Assembly: GCF_024298825.1 (NCBI RefSeq)
Contig: NZ_CP101153.1
Coordinates: 1,240,001 to 1,304,000 of the forward strand
DNA from: Haloglomus salinum
GTDB lineage: Archaea > Halobacteriota > Halobacteria > Halobacteriales > Haloarculaceae
Direction of reading: 5' to 3'
Length of the DNA stretch: 64,000 nucleotides
A program made the translations under genes and the position numbers. Shown here one piece after another: positions 9,447 through 17,949 of the stretch. Each line of letters starts with the position of its first letter. Within the stretch, counting starts at the first letter, position 1. The notes beneath the pieces were generated by a model. It was given only the letters and a program-made list of their open reading frames with translations. It did no database searches and had not been told where the DNA came from.

Positions 9447-10139
9447 TCACGCCGAGCCGTCACCGCCGCGAGCGACCCGCACGCGACCGTCACCGGTCGT
9501 AATCGCGAAGCCGGCGTCTCGGAGCCACGTCCGGGCCTCGGTCCCCTCGCCGTGGAGCAGCACCTCCACGAGGTCCGCCCGCTCGTCGATGTCGGTCGCC
9601 AGGCGGAACGAGTCCACGGTGTTGACCGACAGCCCCCGCTCACGGGCGGCCTCGCGGTGGTCGCGGCAGGAGGCACCGTGGTAGTCCACGCGGAACGTGG
9701 AGTCCCGAACGCAGAGCGCGTTCGTTCCGCCACCCAGCCCCGGTGCCATCGTCACGTCGGCGCTGTCAGCCACCAGTTGCCGGAGTGCGTCGGGCGTCGC
9801 CAGCGGCAGGTCCGCCATCACGACCGCGACGGGCCGCTCGTGCGAGGGGACGGGCGGTTCGGCCGCGCCCACGAGGTCACCGGCCAGCCGGGCGTTCACG
9901 GCGGTCGTCAGGGGTCGGTCGTCGACGGTAACGGGAGCCTCGGATATCTGGCGCTCGTCCAGCGGCGCCGTCGAGAGGACCGTGTGTTCGAGCCGCACCC
10001 GTTCGAGTACAGTCAGCACGTCCTCGAGCATGGCGGCCGCGAACGCGCGTCGCTCGCGCTCGTCGAGGATGGGCGCGAGCCTCGTGTTGGGCGTGCTGGC
10101 GTCGAACGGGACGAGCACGTGCGGGTCAACGTCGGTCAC
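9447..10139 (-). CDS. cofC: 2-phospho-L-lactate guanylyltransferase CofC
   Basis: This 230-residue nucleotidyltransferase activates 2-phospholactate (or a related phospho-acid) with GTP, giving the intermediate that CofD joins to FO in F420 synthesis. It has the family's N-terminal VLVPFDASTPNTRLAPILDERER, the acidic VVMADLPLA, GLGGGTNALC and the conserved FRVDYHGAS. It follows cetZ1 with a 27-base gap on the same strand, so the two are probably cotranscribed. With cofG and cofH in the same 4 kb, only cofD and cofE are missing from the visible pathway. Confidence 0.92.
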   Translation of the reverse strand: MTDVDPHVLVPFDASTPNTRLAPILDERERRAFAAAMLEDVLTVLERVRLEHTVLSTAPLDERQISEAPVTVDDRPLTTAVNARLAGDLVGAAEPPVPSHERPVAVVMADLPLATPDALRQLVADSADVTMAPGLGGGTNALCVRDSTFRVDYHGASCRDHREAARERGLSVNTVDSFRLATDIDERADLVEVLLHGEGTEARTWLRDAGFAITTGDGRVRVARGGDGSA

Positions 10140-10166
10140 GCGGGCGAGGGGAGGAGCCGCGGCCCC

Positions 10167-11339
10167 TTAGAACAGCGGTTCCAGCTCCTCGTCGTCGTCG
10201 CTGACGAGGCGGTCGAGGTTCTCCTCGGAGGCATCGCGGAGTTCGTCGATGTTGTCCTGTGCCTCGACGGCGACCTGCTGGAGCTCCTTGATGCGCGGGA
10301 CGTTCGTCACGCCCGACAGCAGAACCACCGAGCGGACCTTGTCGTCCTTCGAGCGGGGATAGTCCCCGCCCCGAACCTCCATCGAGCCGGTCTCGTCTTC
10401 GAGCCACTTCCGCCCGCGCTCTATGCCCTTCCGGTTCAGGTACTTCGGCGGCCCGGCAAGGACCAGAAGCGCGCGCTCCGTGCCGCCCACCTCGCAGGGG
10501 AGCGTGAGTCGGCCGAGCGTCGCCTTCCGGACGAGCGAGGTGATACGGTTGGTCGTGGAGGTGGAGTCGATCTCCTCCTCCTCGCCGGTGAACCGCGAGA
10601 GCAGGCCACCCCCGCGGTCGCGGTCCAGCGTCTCGCTGGCGTAGCCCACGGTGGAGACGCCGCCGCAGGCGAGCGTGTTGATGATCTCGGAGGAGTCGAC
10701 GACGGACTCGCCCACCTCGCCACCCTCCTTGATCTCGCCGGCGCCGAAGAGGATGCCGAACCGCTCGACGATCTCCCGGTTGATGTCGGCGTAGCCCGAC
10801 TCCATGGACTCGCCCGACTGGCGCCAGTTGTCGTTGTCGAACACGAGCAGGTTGTCGGTCTCGCGGACGAACGTCTGGAACGAGCGCGCCGCGTTCAGCG
10901 TGTAGATGCCGCCCTCGTCCGAGCCGGGGAGGATGCCAAGCGCGTACACCGGCTCGGTGTAGATACGCTTGAGATGCTTGGCCAGCACCGGGCCGCCGCC
11001 GGAGCCGGTGCCGCCCCCGAGCCCCGCGATGATGAGGAACGCGTCGACCTCGTGGACGGGGATGTTGTCGATGGCGGACTGGATCTCGTCGATGTCCTCT
11101 TCGGCGACCTCGGCACCGAGTTCGTTGTCGGCCCCGACGCCGTGACCCTTGACCCGGGCCTGCCCGATGAGGACACGGTTCTCCTCCGGGATGTTGTCCA
11201 GACCCATGAGGTCCGCCTTCGCGGTGTTGACGGCCACGGCGGCGCGGACGATTTCGCTTCCCTCTTCGCGGTCGTACTCGAGGAAGCGGTCGAGCACCTT
11301 CCCGCCCGCCTGACCGAAGCCGATCATCGCGAGTTTCAT
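10167..11339 (-). CDS. cetZ1: tubulin-like cytoskeletal GTPase CetZ, CetZ1 type
   Basis: This 390-residue member of the FtsZ/tubulin superfamily controls cell shape and motility in haloarchaea, polymerising with GTP under the membrane. The tubulin signature loop GLGGGTGSGGG is at residues 106-116, with an N-terminal IGFGQAGGKVLDRF nucleotide loop and the T7-like region near residues 190-215. It differs from FtsZ in having the CetZ C-terminal domain with an acidic tail rather than a short FtsZ tail. CetZ1 assignment rests on overall sequence and on the neighbouring cofC and cofG, an arrangement I recall in Haloferax. A box A (AAAACTTATCC, 11377-11387 inverse) and a GAGGT-like site precede the ATG. 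Confidence 0.88.
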   Translation of the reverse strand: MKLAMIGFGQAGGKVLDRFLEYDREEGSEIVRAAVAVNTAKADLMGLDNIPEENRVLIGQARVKGHGVGADNELGAEVAEEDIDEIQSAIDNIPVHEVDAFLIIAGLGGGTGSGGGPVLAKHLKRIYTEPVYALGILPGSDEGGIYTLNAARSFQTFVRETDNLLVFDNDNWRQSGESMESGYADINREIVERFGILFGAGEIKEGGEVGESVVDSSEIINTLACGGVSTVGYASETLDRDRGGGLLSRFTGEEEEIDSTSTTNRITSLVRKATLGRLTLPCEVGGTERALLVLAGPPKYLNRKGIERGRKWLEDETGSMEVRGGDYPRSKDDKVRSVVLLSGVTNVPRIKELQQVAVEAQDNIDELRDASEENLDRLVSDDDEELEPLF

Positions 11340-11466
11340 CTGACGGTCACTACCTCACAGGGGGACGCCGGCGTAGGATAAGTTTTCGGCCGAAACGAGG
11401 GCGTTACGGCCCCGGGCGTGCGGCAGGCGTCGGACGGGCACGGCCGAGGCCCGACCAGCAGTCCCG

Positions 11467-12471
11467 TCACGCGGTCACGCGACCGTCGCCGTCGGCGACG
11501 GTCGGTTCGACGCCGAGATAGTCAGCCAGCGTCCGCAGGTCCGGCTCGTCGTAGCCGAACACGGCCACATCGTTGTCGTCGGTGGTGTTGTCGAACTGCA
11601 GCGACCGGAACTGGTCGCCGCCCATCGGCGCACCGGGGAGCGCCCCGAGCGTCTTCAGCCCGATACCGGCCAGCGGCATCGGGATGTCGACGACGCTGAC
11701 GGGCTTGTTGTCGGCGGCGTGGGCCAGCCGCGCGACCTGTGCGAGCGTCAGTACGTCGGGGCCACCGATCTCGTAGGTCTGGCCGATGTGCGGGTCCGCG
11801 CGTGCGGCCTCGGCCTCCTCGACACGCCGGACGGCGGGCGTCGGCCCGTCGGCCTCGCCCTCGTCGTCGGGCGCCTCGCCCTCGACGGCCATCGCCAGCA
11901 TCGGCGCGAGGTCGCCAATCCAGACGGGCTGGAAGCGCGTCTTCCCGCCGCCCGGCAGCGGCGTGAAGTAGGGCGGCGCGAGCAGTTTCGTGAAGCCGAC
12001 GAACTCGTCGCCGTCGCCGAAGACGACGGAGGGCCGGAAGATGGTCCAGTCCACGTCGGCGTTCTTCACGGCCTGCTCGGCCTCGCCCTTCGCCCGGATG
12101 TAGTGGGTCGACCCGTTCGGGTCCGCACCGAGCGCGCTCATCTGGACGAACTTCTCGACGCCGTGTTCCTCGGCGGCTCGCAGGCAGTTCTCCGTCCCAC
12201 CGAGATGGACCTCCATGTGGCGCTCGTTCCCCCCCTTCGGCTGGAACAGCGGCGACAGCGCGACCAGGTTCACCACCGCGTCCTGCCCCTCGAACGAGGG
12301 GACGATGGAGTCGTACGCGGACACGTCGCCGACGACCGTCTCCACGTCCGGGTGGAGGTCGACCTCGCCGGGCGTCCGGGCGAGGGCCGTCACGTCGTGG
12401 CCCCGCTCGGCGAGTTCCCGCGTCAGGTTCCGGCCGACGAAGCCGGTGCCGCCGGTGACAAGCACGTTCAT
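11467..12471 (-). CDS. NAD(P)-binding NDUFA9-like epimerase/dehydratase family protein
   Basis: This 334-residue protein is an atypical short-chain dehydrogenase. It begins with the Rossmann motif VTGGTGFVGRNL at residues 5-16 and contains the segment DAVVNLVALSPLF and VQMSALGADPNGSTHY typical of the complex I NDUFA9 subunit-like branch, followed by YIRAKGEAEQAV with the active-site-like Lys. These proteins bind NADPH tightly; roles in lipid, quinone or carotenoid chemistry have been proposed. It is the likely first gene of a separate transcript: CTTTAC (minus strand, 12498-12503) lies 27-32 bases before the ATG. Confidence 0.85.
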   Translation of the reverse strand: MNVLVTGGTGFVGRNLTRELAERGHDVTALARTPGEVDLHPDVETVVGDVSAYDSIVPSFEGQDAVVNLVALSPLFQPKGGNERHMEVHLGGTENCLRAAEEHGVEKFVQMSALGADPNGSTHYIRAKGEAEQAVKNADVDWTIFRPSVVFGDGDEFVGFTKLLAPPYFTPLPGGGKTRFQPVWIGDLAPMLAMAVEGEAPDDEGEADGPTPAVRRVEEAEAARADPHIGQTYEIGGPDVLTLAQVARLAHAADNKPVSVVDIPMPLAGIGLKTLGALPGAPMGGDQFRSLQFDNTTDDNDVAVFGYDEPDLRTLADYLGVEPTVADGDGRVTA

Positions 12472-12549
12472 GTCTCTGCGTACGTCCGCGAGCGACGTAA
12501 AGGCACGCGAAGCGGTACCCGGTCCGCCGACGGACCACCGGTGGTGGGT

Positions 12550-12930
12550 TCAGGGGTCCTGCGGCATGTCGTCGACTGCGGGCGCACCGATAGCCAGTAC
12601 CGACCCCGTCGTGTCGCCGACGTTCTCGATACCGCGGGCGACATCGGGGCTGGCGGCGTACATCCCGCCGGGGCCGAGTTCGCGGGTCTCCGGGTCGTCC
12701 GCGTCACCGATGGTGACCTCGAAAGACCCCTCGAGGACGAACACGAGTTCCTCCTGCTCCTCGTGGCGGTGGAAGACGAGGTCCTCGCCGGGCTCGAAGT
12801 ACCAGACGTTCGCCTTCAACTCGGTGAGCCCGAGCGTCTCCGTGAGCATCCGGTAGCGGTCGGGGAACTGGTCGATGGCAGCCATCGACTGCTCGTCGAG
12901 GTCGTCCAGCTGGGCGACTGAGTACGGCAT
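12550..12930 (-). CDS. cupin-domain protein
   Basis: This 126-residue single-domain cupin has the first metal-binding motif written as FHRHEEQEELVFVLEG (His, His, Glu) and the second as PGGMYAASPDVARGIEN, where the usual second-motif His is not obvious. The fold binds a metal and acts as enzyme or sensor. The ATG at 12930 is preferred over one eight codons upstream because ACTTATCG lies 24-31 bases before it. It sits upstream of the NDUFA9-like gene on the same strand with a 78-base gap. Confidence 0.82.
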   Translation of the reverse strand: MPYSVAQLDDLDEQSMAAIDQFPDRYRMLTETLGLTELKANVWYFEPGEDLVFHRHEEQEELVFVLEGSFEVTIGDADDPETRELGPGGMYAASPDVARGIENVGDTTGSVLAIGAPAVDDMPQDP

Positions 12931-12953
12931 GTGCCAGCACGCGACGGACGCCA

Positions 12954-12961
12954 CGATAAGT
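12954..12961 (-). promoter_or_regulatory. box A deciding the cupin start
   Basis: ACTTATCG on the minus strand lies 24-31 bases before the ATG at 12930. The alternative upstream ATG at 12954 would fall inside it. Confidence 0.45.
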
Positions 12962-13001
12962 GTCCTGATTCGGGGGAGGAGTCGTCCGCGGCCGACGTGG
13001 G

Positions 13002-13571
13002 TCAGTCGTCCACGGCCGACGACGAGCCGTTCGCACCCGCCGGCCCGGTGCTGGGCCGCCGGGTCTGACGGACGGCCGCGCGTTGACAGACGACGCCCAG
13101 CGCCACGCAGGTCGCCAGCGCGGCGGCGCCAACCCCGACGCCCAGCAGGAGGAGCGTCCGGACCACGCCGAACGGGACGACGACCGCGAGCGCCGAGAGG
13201 ACACCCAGCGCGACGCCCGCGGGGAGGGTGGCGGTCGCGACCGCGATGGGCGAGACGCCACCCGGGAGCGTCCGGTAACAGCGGGCGATCGCCCGGATCT
13301 GCACGGCGTAGCCGGCCAGGAACGCCACCACGCAGGCGAGGCCGGCGACGAGCGCGACACGGCCGGTGAGCACCTCACCGACGAACAGGAGCACGGCCAG
13401 CGCGTCGGCGGCGACCGCCGCGCCGACGATGCCGCCGCGCAGGACCGACCGGATACGGTAGAGGTCCGCCGCGTCGAGCGGGTCACCGCCCCTCGCGAGC
13501 ACCTCGGAGACCCGGGACCCCTGCGCGGCCCGGAACCAGCCTGAGCCGCCACGGTCCGAAGACGCTGCCAT
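13002..13571 (-). CDS. four-helix membrane protein of unknown function
   Basis: This 189-residue protein has a hydrophilic N-terminal 45 residues followed by four strongly hydrophobic segments (about residues 46-68, 72-92, 107-128, 133-160) and a polar tail. The short loop [19 protein letters not shown] separates the second and third segments. I recognise no family. Amino-acid composition is consistent with a real haloarchaeal gene. It is divergent from tmk with 110 bases between them. Confidence 0.65.
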   Translation of the reverse strand: MAASSDRGGSGWFRAAQGSRVSEVLARGGDPLDAADLYRIRSVLRGGIVGAAVAADALAVLLFVGEVLTGRVALVAGLACVVAFLAGYAVQIRAIARCYRTLPGGVSPIAVATATLPAGVALGVLSALAVVVPFGVVRTLLLLGVGVGAAALATCVALGVVCQRAAVRQTRRPSTGPAGANGSSSAVDD

Positions 13572-13650
13572 CTACCCAGTACTGGCACAGCACGCCACAA
13601 GGGGGTTGTGGCCGCTATATCCGGGGACTTATGCGACCGGGAGAGCGGTG

Positions 13651-13658
13651 GCTTTTCG
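13651..13658 (+). promoter_or_regulatory. box A deciding the tmk start
   Basis: GCTTTTCG is 24-31 bases before the ATG at 13682. An in-frame ATG at 13631 is upstream of this box and would add 17 residues not found in thymidylate kinases. Confidence 0.45.
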
Positions 13659-13681
13659 CCCACCCCCCGCGACCGTCCGCC

Positions 13682-14284
13682 ATGCTCGTCACGCTGGAGG
13701 GAATCGACGGCGCCGGGAAGTCGACGGTCCACGAGGCGCTCCGCGACCACGACGCCCTCGCTGACGCCGTCTTCACCCGGGAGCCGACGGATTCCTGGTA
13801 CGGCGGGGCCGTCCGGCGCTCGCTCGGCGACGACGGCGCCGACCCGCTCGCCGAACTGTTCCTCTACACCGCCGACCACGCCGACCACCTCGCGAACGTC
13901 GTCCGGCCGGCGCTGGACGAGGGTCGCATCGTCGTCTCCGACCGCTACGTCGATTCACGCTACGCCTACCAGGGCGCCGTCCTGGAGGAGACCGACATCG
14001 CGCGGCCGATGGAGTACGTCCGGGGCATCCACGAGGCGTTCACCCGCCCGCCCGACGCGACGCTCTATCTCGACGTGGACCCCCGCAGCGGCGCCGAGCG
14101 CGCCGGCGCCTCGGACAAGTTCGAGACCGCCGGCCACCTCGCCGCCGTGCAGGCCAACTACGAGCGCCTCATCGAGGCCGAACCCGAGCGGTTCGTCCGC
14201 ATCGACGCCACCCGCCCGCCCGAGGATGTCATCGCGGCCGCCGAGGACGCCATCGACCGGCTGCTCGCCGACCGCGAGGACTGA
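13682..14284 (+). CDS. tmk: thymidylate kinase
   Basis: This 200-residue enzyme phosphorylates dTMP to dTDP with ATP. The P-loop GIDGAGKST is at residues 7-15, followed by the dTMP-binding [12 protein letters not shown] and [12 protein letters not shown] with the DRY motif, and [15 protein letters not shown]. Length is normal for the family. It is followed 70 bases later by a small membrane protein gene on the same strand. Confidence 0.94.
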   Translation: MLVTLEGIDGAGKSTVHEALRDHDALADAVFTREPTDSWYGGAVRRSLGDDGADPLAELFLYTADHADHLANVVRPALDEGRIVVSDRYVDSRYAYQGAVLEETDIARPMEYVRGIHEAFTRPPDATLYLDVDPRSGAERAGASDKFETAGHLAAVQANYERLIEAEPERFVRIDATRPPEDVIAAAEDAIDRLLADRED

Positions 14285-14354
14285 CCGGCGGGTCGCGGTC
14301 ACGGCTGGCTGCCGGACCGACAACCGGAAACGGCCCCGCCCCCCACCCGCTCGC

Positions 14355-14714
14355 ATGGCACGGAGCATCCTCGGCACCGCCGGCCTCGCGCTCACGCTGG
14401 CCTTCGCCATCCCGGTCGCCTACGTCGGCGTCGAGTTCCTCCTCGACGGGAAGACCAACCAGGGCCTTCTCTTCCTCGCGCTCGCCGCCCTGATGGTCGC
14501 CATCGAGGAGTACCTCACCACGCCGATGGACGTCCCGGGGATGGTCGCCAGCAAGGTGCTCGGGAGCGCCGTGAAAGCCCCCGACGAGGGCAGCGCGGAC
14601 GAGGACGGGAACGGGGAGGGCACTCGACCGGAAACCGGGGGCGACGGCGACCAGGACGGGGCGACCGAGGACGAACCCCTGATTCCCGACGCGGAAGGGG
14701 AGAAAGGCGGATAG
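14355..14714 (+). CDS. small membrane protein with acidic tail, unknown function
   Basis: This 119-residue protein has two hydrophobic segments at about residues 4-31 and 38-52, then the conserved-looking EEYLTTPMDVPGMVASKVLGSAVK, and ends in a 40-residue tail of Asp, Glu, Gly and Asn. A family of haloarchaeal proteins with this two-helix plus acidic tail layout exists but has no known role. It lies on the same strand as tmk. Confidence 0.65.
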   Translation: MARSILGTAGLALTLAFAIPVAYVGVEFLLDGKTNQGLLFLALAALMVAIEEYLTTPMDVPGMVASKVLGSAVKAPDEGSADEDGNGEGTRPETGGDGDQDGATEDEPLIPDAEGEKGG

Positions 14715-14870
14715 GGGCCTATATCTTCCAAAAATAGAAAATTTAGCATTTATACGAGACATAATGAACTTTTGCCCCCCATTTGGCGACTGTGTCGGTC
14801 GTCGAATCCCGGGAGACGCCACTCCACGCGTCCCGAAGACCCATGCCGGCGCCGCGACCCGCAGCAGGTG
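14715..14870. other. AT-rich spacer
   Basis: The first 60 bases are strikingly AT-rich (runs such as CCAAAAATAGAAAATTTAGC) just after the small membrane protein gene, likely a terminator and/or the promoter region of the methyltransferase at 14871. No gene is seen. Confidence 0.4.
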
Positions 14871-15491
14871 ATGGTCGAGAAGCGAGCCGTTCGCCGGGCG
14901 TACGACGAACTGGGAGCCTCCTACGGGGCTCAGCGTGACTCGGGCGGGCTGACGGCCCTCGACGCGGTCCTCGACGCCGCCGACCCGGACCGGGTGCTCG
15001 ACGCCGGGTGCGGGCCGGGACGGCCGGTGCTCCGGCGGCTCGACGCGGCGACGACGGCCGTCGGGCTGGACATCTCGCGCGAGCAGCTGCGCCTCGCCGC
15101 CGAACACGTCCCCGACGCGCCGCTGCTGCAGGGGGACATGACCCGGCTCCCGTTCGCCGACGACGCGTTCGACGCCGTCGTGGCGTACTGGTCGCTCATC
15201 CACGTTCCGCTCGGCGAGCACGGCGCCGTCCTCGACGAGTTCGCACGAGTGCTTCGCCCCGGCGGTCGCACCCTCGTCTGCGAGGGCCGCGAGGAGTGGA
15301 CCGGGACCAACCCGGACTGGCTCGACGCGAACGTCGAGATGTCGTGGGAGATGGCCGGTGTCGAGGCGACCCGGGGACAGCTCCGAACGGCCGGGTTCAC
15401 GGTCGAGCGGGAGTGGGGCGCTGCCGACAGCCTCGACGATGACGACGAGAGCGAGCCCTGGGTGTTCATCGAGGCCCGGCTAAACGGGTAG
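14871..15491 (+). CDS. class I SAM-dependent methyltransferase
   Basis: This 206-residue enzyme has motif I at about residues 43-51 (VLDAGCGPGRP), the acidic ribose-binding end of strand 2 (VGLDISREQL), motif II MTRLPFADDAFDAVVAYWSLIHV and motif III VLRPGGRTLV, the arrangement of UbiE/Methyltransf_11 proteins. A GGTG sits directly before the ATG. The substrate is not predictable; small-molecule methylation is typical of this type. Confidence 0.88.
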   Translation: MVEKRAVRRAYDELGASYGAQRDSGGLTALDAVLDAADPDRVLDAGCGPGRPVLRRLDAATTAVGLDISREQLRLAAEHVPDAPLLQGDMTRLPFADDAFDAVVAYWSLIHVPLGEHGAVLDEFARVLRPGGRTLVCEGREEWTGTNPDWLDANVEMSWEMAGVEATRGQLRTAGFTVEREWGAADSLDDDDESEPWVFIEARLNG

Positions 15492-15498
15492 GGTGGCG

Positions 15499-15561
15499 TC
15501 TCCGAAGCCCTCGCGCGCCCTCGGGACAGCGACAACGGGACCATCTCCGAAGCCCTCGCGC
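15499..15561. repeat. 18-bp direct repeat, degenerate element ends
   Basis: TCTCCGAAGCCCTCGCGC occurs at 15499-15516 and 15544-15561. It resembles the GAAAGCCCCCGC end of the dispersed inverted-repeat family. The following bases (ACTCGCGCGCCTCGCTGCGC) also echo the interior of copy A (3827-3843). Confidence 0.5.
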
Positions 15562-15629
15562 TCTGGACTCGCGCGCCTCGCTGCGCCCCTCGATTCTCTA
15601 TAACCAGCGAGAAAGAGCCGAAAACCGCC

Positions 15630-17471
15630 TTACTCCGCTTCAGCCGGTTCTGCAAGCGGTTCCTGGGCCTGCTCGACCAGCTCACCCAGCGACAGGTCCG
15701 AGGGCTGGTTCTCGATGAGCACGTCCAGCGGGAGCGTCGGCGCGCCGCTGATGAGGTTCTCCATGATGACCAGGCGCTCGCGGGCCCGTGACATCCCGAC
15801 GTAGAAGACGCGGCGCTCGTTGTCCGTCAGGACCGGCACCGGGTCCGCACGCTTGTCGAAGGTGACGCCCGGCGGGAGTTCGTCCTCCTCGACGGAGGCG
15901 GACATCTGCTCGACCACCTTCTCCGTGAGGTCCGTCCCGACGAAGACGTGGTCGGCCTCGCGACCCTTCGCGGAGTGGATGGTGCCGACGCGGACGCGGT
16001 TCGGGTCCATCCCGCGGTAGCCGCCCTTGAAGTACGCCTCGACGGTGCGCTCCTGGAAGTTGGAGACACGCGTGAGCATGTCGCCGGCGCTGGCCGGGCC
16101 AGGCGCGAACGGCGCGTGCTCCTGGATGAACGCGGGCGCGACCTGCATCTCGGCGAGGTCGTCGACTCCGTTCTGCTCCTGCAGGTCGTCGATGGCGTCG
16201 AACATGTCGTCGCGGCCGCCGGTGCCGAACGCCGAGTCCGCGAGCATCTCCGCGAGCCGCCGCGCCTCGAGTCCGGTGATGTGCTCGTCCTCGTCGAGTT
16301 TCTCGACGGCGGAGACGTATCCCTGCAGGCGGTCGGTCCAGAGGCGGGTGTCCGTCAGCGAGACGAACGGCATCCCCTGCTTGATGAACTCGTCGACGAA
16401 CTGGAACATCTGGTAGCGCGCCCGGAACAGTATCATCGCGGTGCCCTCCTCGTCCTCCTCGATGGTGTTGCGGACGTTCCGCGAGAGTTCGACGATGGAG
16501 GGGTTCCGGACGGCCTCGAAGGAACCGCCCTGCTTGCGTGGTTTGAGGTCCTTCTCCTGACGCTTCTCGATGTGCTGTATCTGCCGATTGACGACGTTGA
16601 GGATGCGCGAGGGGAGCCGGTAGGAGTTCGGGAGGACGTTGTCGTCGTCGACCTCCTCGTCGAGCAGGAGGTTCGGGTCGGCGCCCTGCCAGGCGTAGAC
16701 GACCTGGTCGTCGTCGCCGGCGATGAGCACCGACTCCATGTGCGGGCGCCACTCCTCGTACACCGAGTACTGCAGCGTGGTGATGTCCTGGAACTCGTCG
16801 ATGACGAGGTGCTCGACGCTCGGGACCTTCGAGCGCTGCTGGACCCGCTCGAGCATGTCGGCGAAGCCGACGACCCCCTGCTCGCCCTTGAACGAGCGCC
16901 ACGCCCGGATGGCCTCGGGCACGTCGATGCGGTCGTCGTCGCTCGACCACGTCGGCGTGTACTTGTTGCCGGTCTGGGCCTTCTCGTCGATGTCCGGCGG
17001 GAGGCGGACCTCCTCCTCGTCCCACTGGAACGGGACGTCGTACCAGTCGGCCACGTCCCGGCGGGTCCGCTGGAGCCACTGCGAGGTGGCGATGATCTTG
17101 TTGCCGATGGTGGTCGACCGGGCCGAGCGGCGACGACCGCTGTCGTTCTCGTCCTCGAACTCGATGCCGTACTCCTCGCAGAACTCCTCCTTGTGCTCCT
17201 CGCCGACCACGTCGCCACGCGAGAGGTTCAGCAGTTCGTACGCCTTCGCGTGCATCGTGCAGACGTTCCCCTTCAGCGATTTGGGCGAGCGGTCCAGCCG
17301 TTCGGCGAGGCGTTCACGAACCTCCTGTGCGGCGGCCCGGGTGTAGGAGACGACGAGGATGTCGCGGATGTCGACCCCCTCGTCGAGCATCTCGTCGACC
17401 TTGTCCAGCAGGGCGGTGGTCTTCCCGCTCCCGGGACCACCGAAGAGGCGTGTTACGTGGGGCTGACTCAT
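15630..17471 (-). CDS. UvrD/Rep-family ATP-dependent DNA helicase
   Basis: This 613-residue superfamily 1A helicase unwinds DNA with 3'-5' polarity in repair or replication restart. Motif I is FGGPGSGKTTAL at residues 10-21, motif Ia VVSYTRAAAQEV, motif II VIDEFQDITTLQ, motif III AGDDDQVVYAWQGA, motif V GTIHSAKGREADHVFVG and motif VI YVGMSRARERLVI. It is about 50-100 residues shorter than bacterial UvrD, as in other haloarchaea. The ATG at 17471 is preferred over one four codons upstream; TTATAC on the minus strand lies about 30 bases before it. Confidence 0.93.
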   Translation of the reverse strand: MSQPHVTRLFGGPGSGKTTALLDKVDEMLDEGVDIRDILVVSYTRAAAQEVRERLAERLDRSPKSLKGNVCTMHAKAYELLNLSRGDVVGEEHKEEFCEEYGIEFEDENDSGRRRSARSTTIGNKIIATSQWLQRTRRDVADWYDVPFQWDEEEVRLPPDIDEKAQTGNKYTPTWSSDDDRIDVPEAIRAWRSFKGEQGVVGFADMLERVQQRSKVPSVEHLVIDEFQDITTLQYSVYEEWRPHMESVLIAGDDDQVVYAWQGADPNLLLDEEVDDDNVLPNSYRLPSRILNVVNRQIQHIEKRQEKDLKPRKQGGSFEAVRNPSIVELSRNVRNTIEEDEEGTAMILFRARYQMFQFVDEFIKQGMPFVSLTDTRLWTDRLQGYVSAVEKLDEDEHITGLEARRLAEMLADSAFGTGGRDDMFDAIDDLQEQNGVDDLAEMQVAPAFIQEHAPFAPGPASAGDMLTRVSNFQERTVEAYFKGGYRGMDPNRVRVGTIHSAKGREADHVFVGTDLTEKVVEQMSASVEEDELPPGVTFDKRADPVPVLTDNERRVFYVGMSRARERLVIMENLISGAPTLPLDVLIENQPSDLSLGELVEQAQEPLAEPAEAE

Positions 17472-17627
17472 TATCGGCCACATGCCCCCCTCCGGTATAA
17501 CGCTGTTCGTCGGGGGAGGGGGCGCTGCGCGCCCGGAAACTCACCGGCTACGTCCCAGTGAACGGAGGAGGTGCGAGGCCATCCCGGCGGGGTGCCAGGG
17601 CAGCCGTCGACGGGGGCGCCGGCCCCG

Positions 17628-17798
17628 TCAGGTAGGTGTCCAGCCGCACACCGAACAGGTCGACGCCTCGAGGTCGTGGATGCCGGAACACTCCGGGCAG
17701 CGCTTCTTGTTATAGTCGCGCTCCCAGCTGGCGCTCTCGGTTTCGTGTCCACGGTCCGCCAGGAAGTCGTCGAAAACGCTCTCGTCGGCGGTCGCCAT
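17628..17798 (-). CDS. small zinc-finger protein, HVO_0416-like
   Basis: This 56-residue protein has a hydrophilic N-terminal half and a C-terminal zinc ribbon built from CPEC and CSVC separated by 12 residues. It matches my memory of a haloarchaeal small zinc-finger family named after HVO_0416. Small zinc fingers of this kind in Haloferax affect growth, motility or biofilm, but the function of this one is unknown. CTGTTTTGAC on the minus strand is about 25-33 bases before the ATG, supporting a leaderless gene. Confidence 0.82.
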   Translation of the reverse strand: MATADESVFDDFLADRGHETESASWERDYNKKRCPECSGIHDLEASTCSVCGWTPT

Positions 17799-17949
17799 AC
17801 AGGTCGTGGTATGCCACAGCGTGTCAAAACAGTTGCGGCCGCGGCAGTCTGTGAACCCATCACAGGGAATGGCTCCGGAGCGGGCCGTTCGGCACCCGCC
17901 GGGACCGCTTGCCGGGAGCGTTTTGTCCGTGCCGGTGGCAGGGGCAGGC

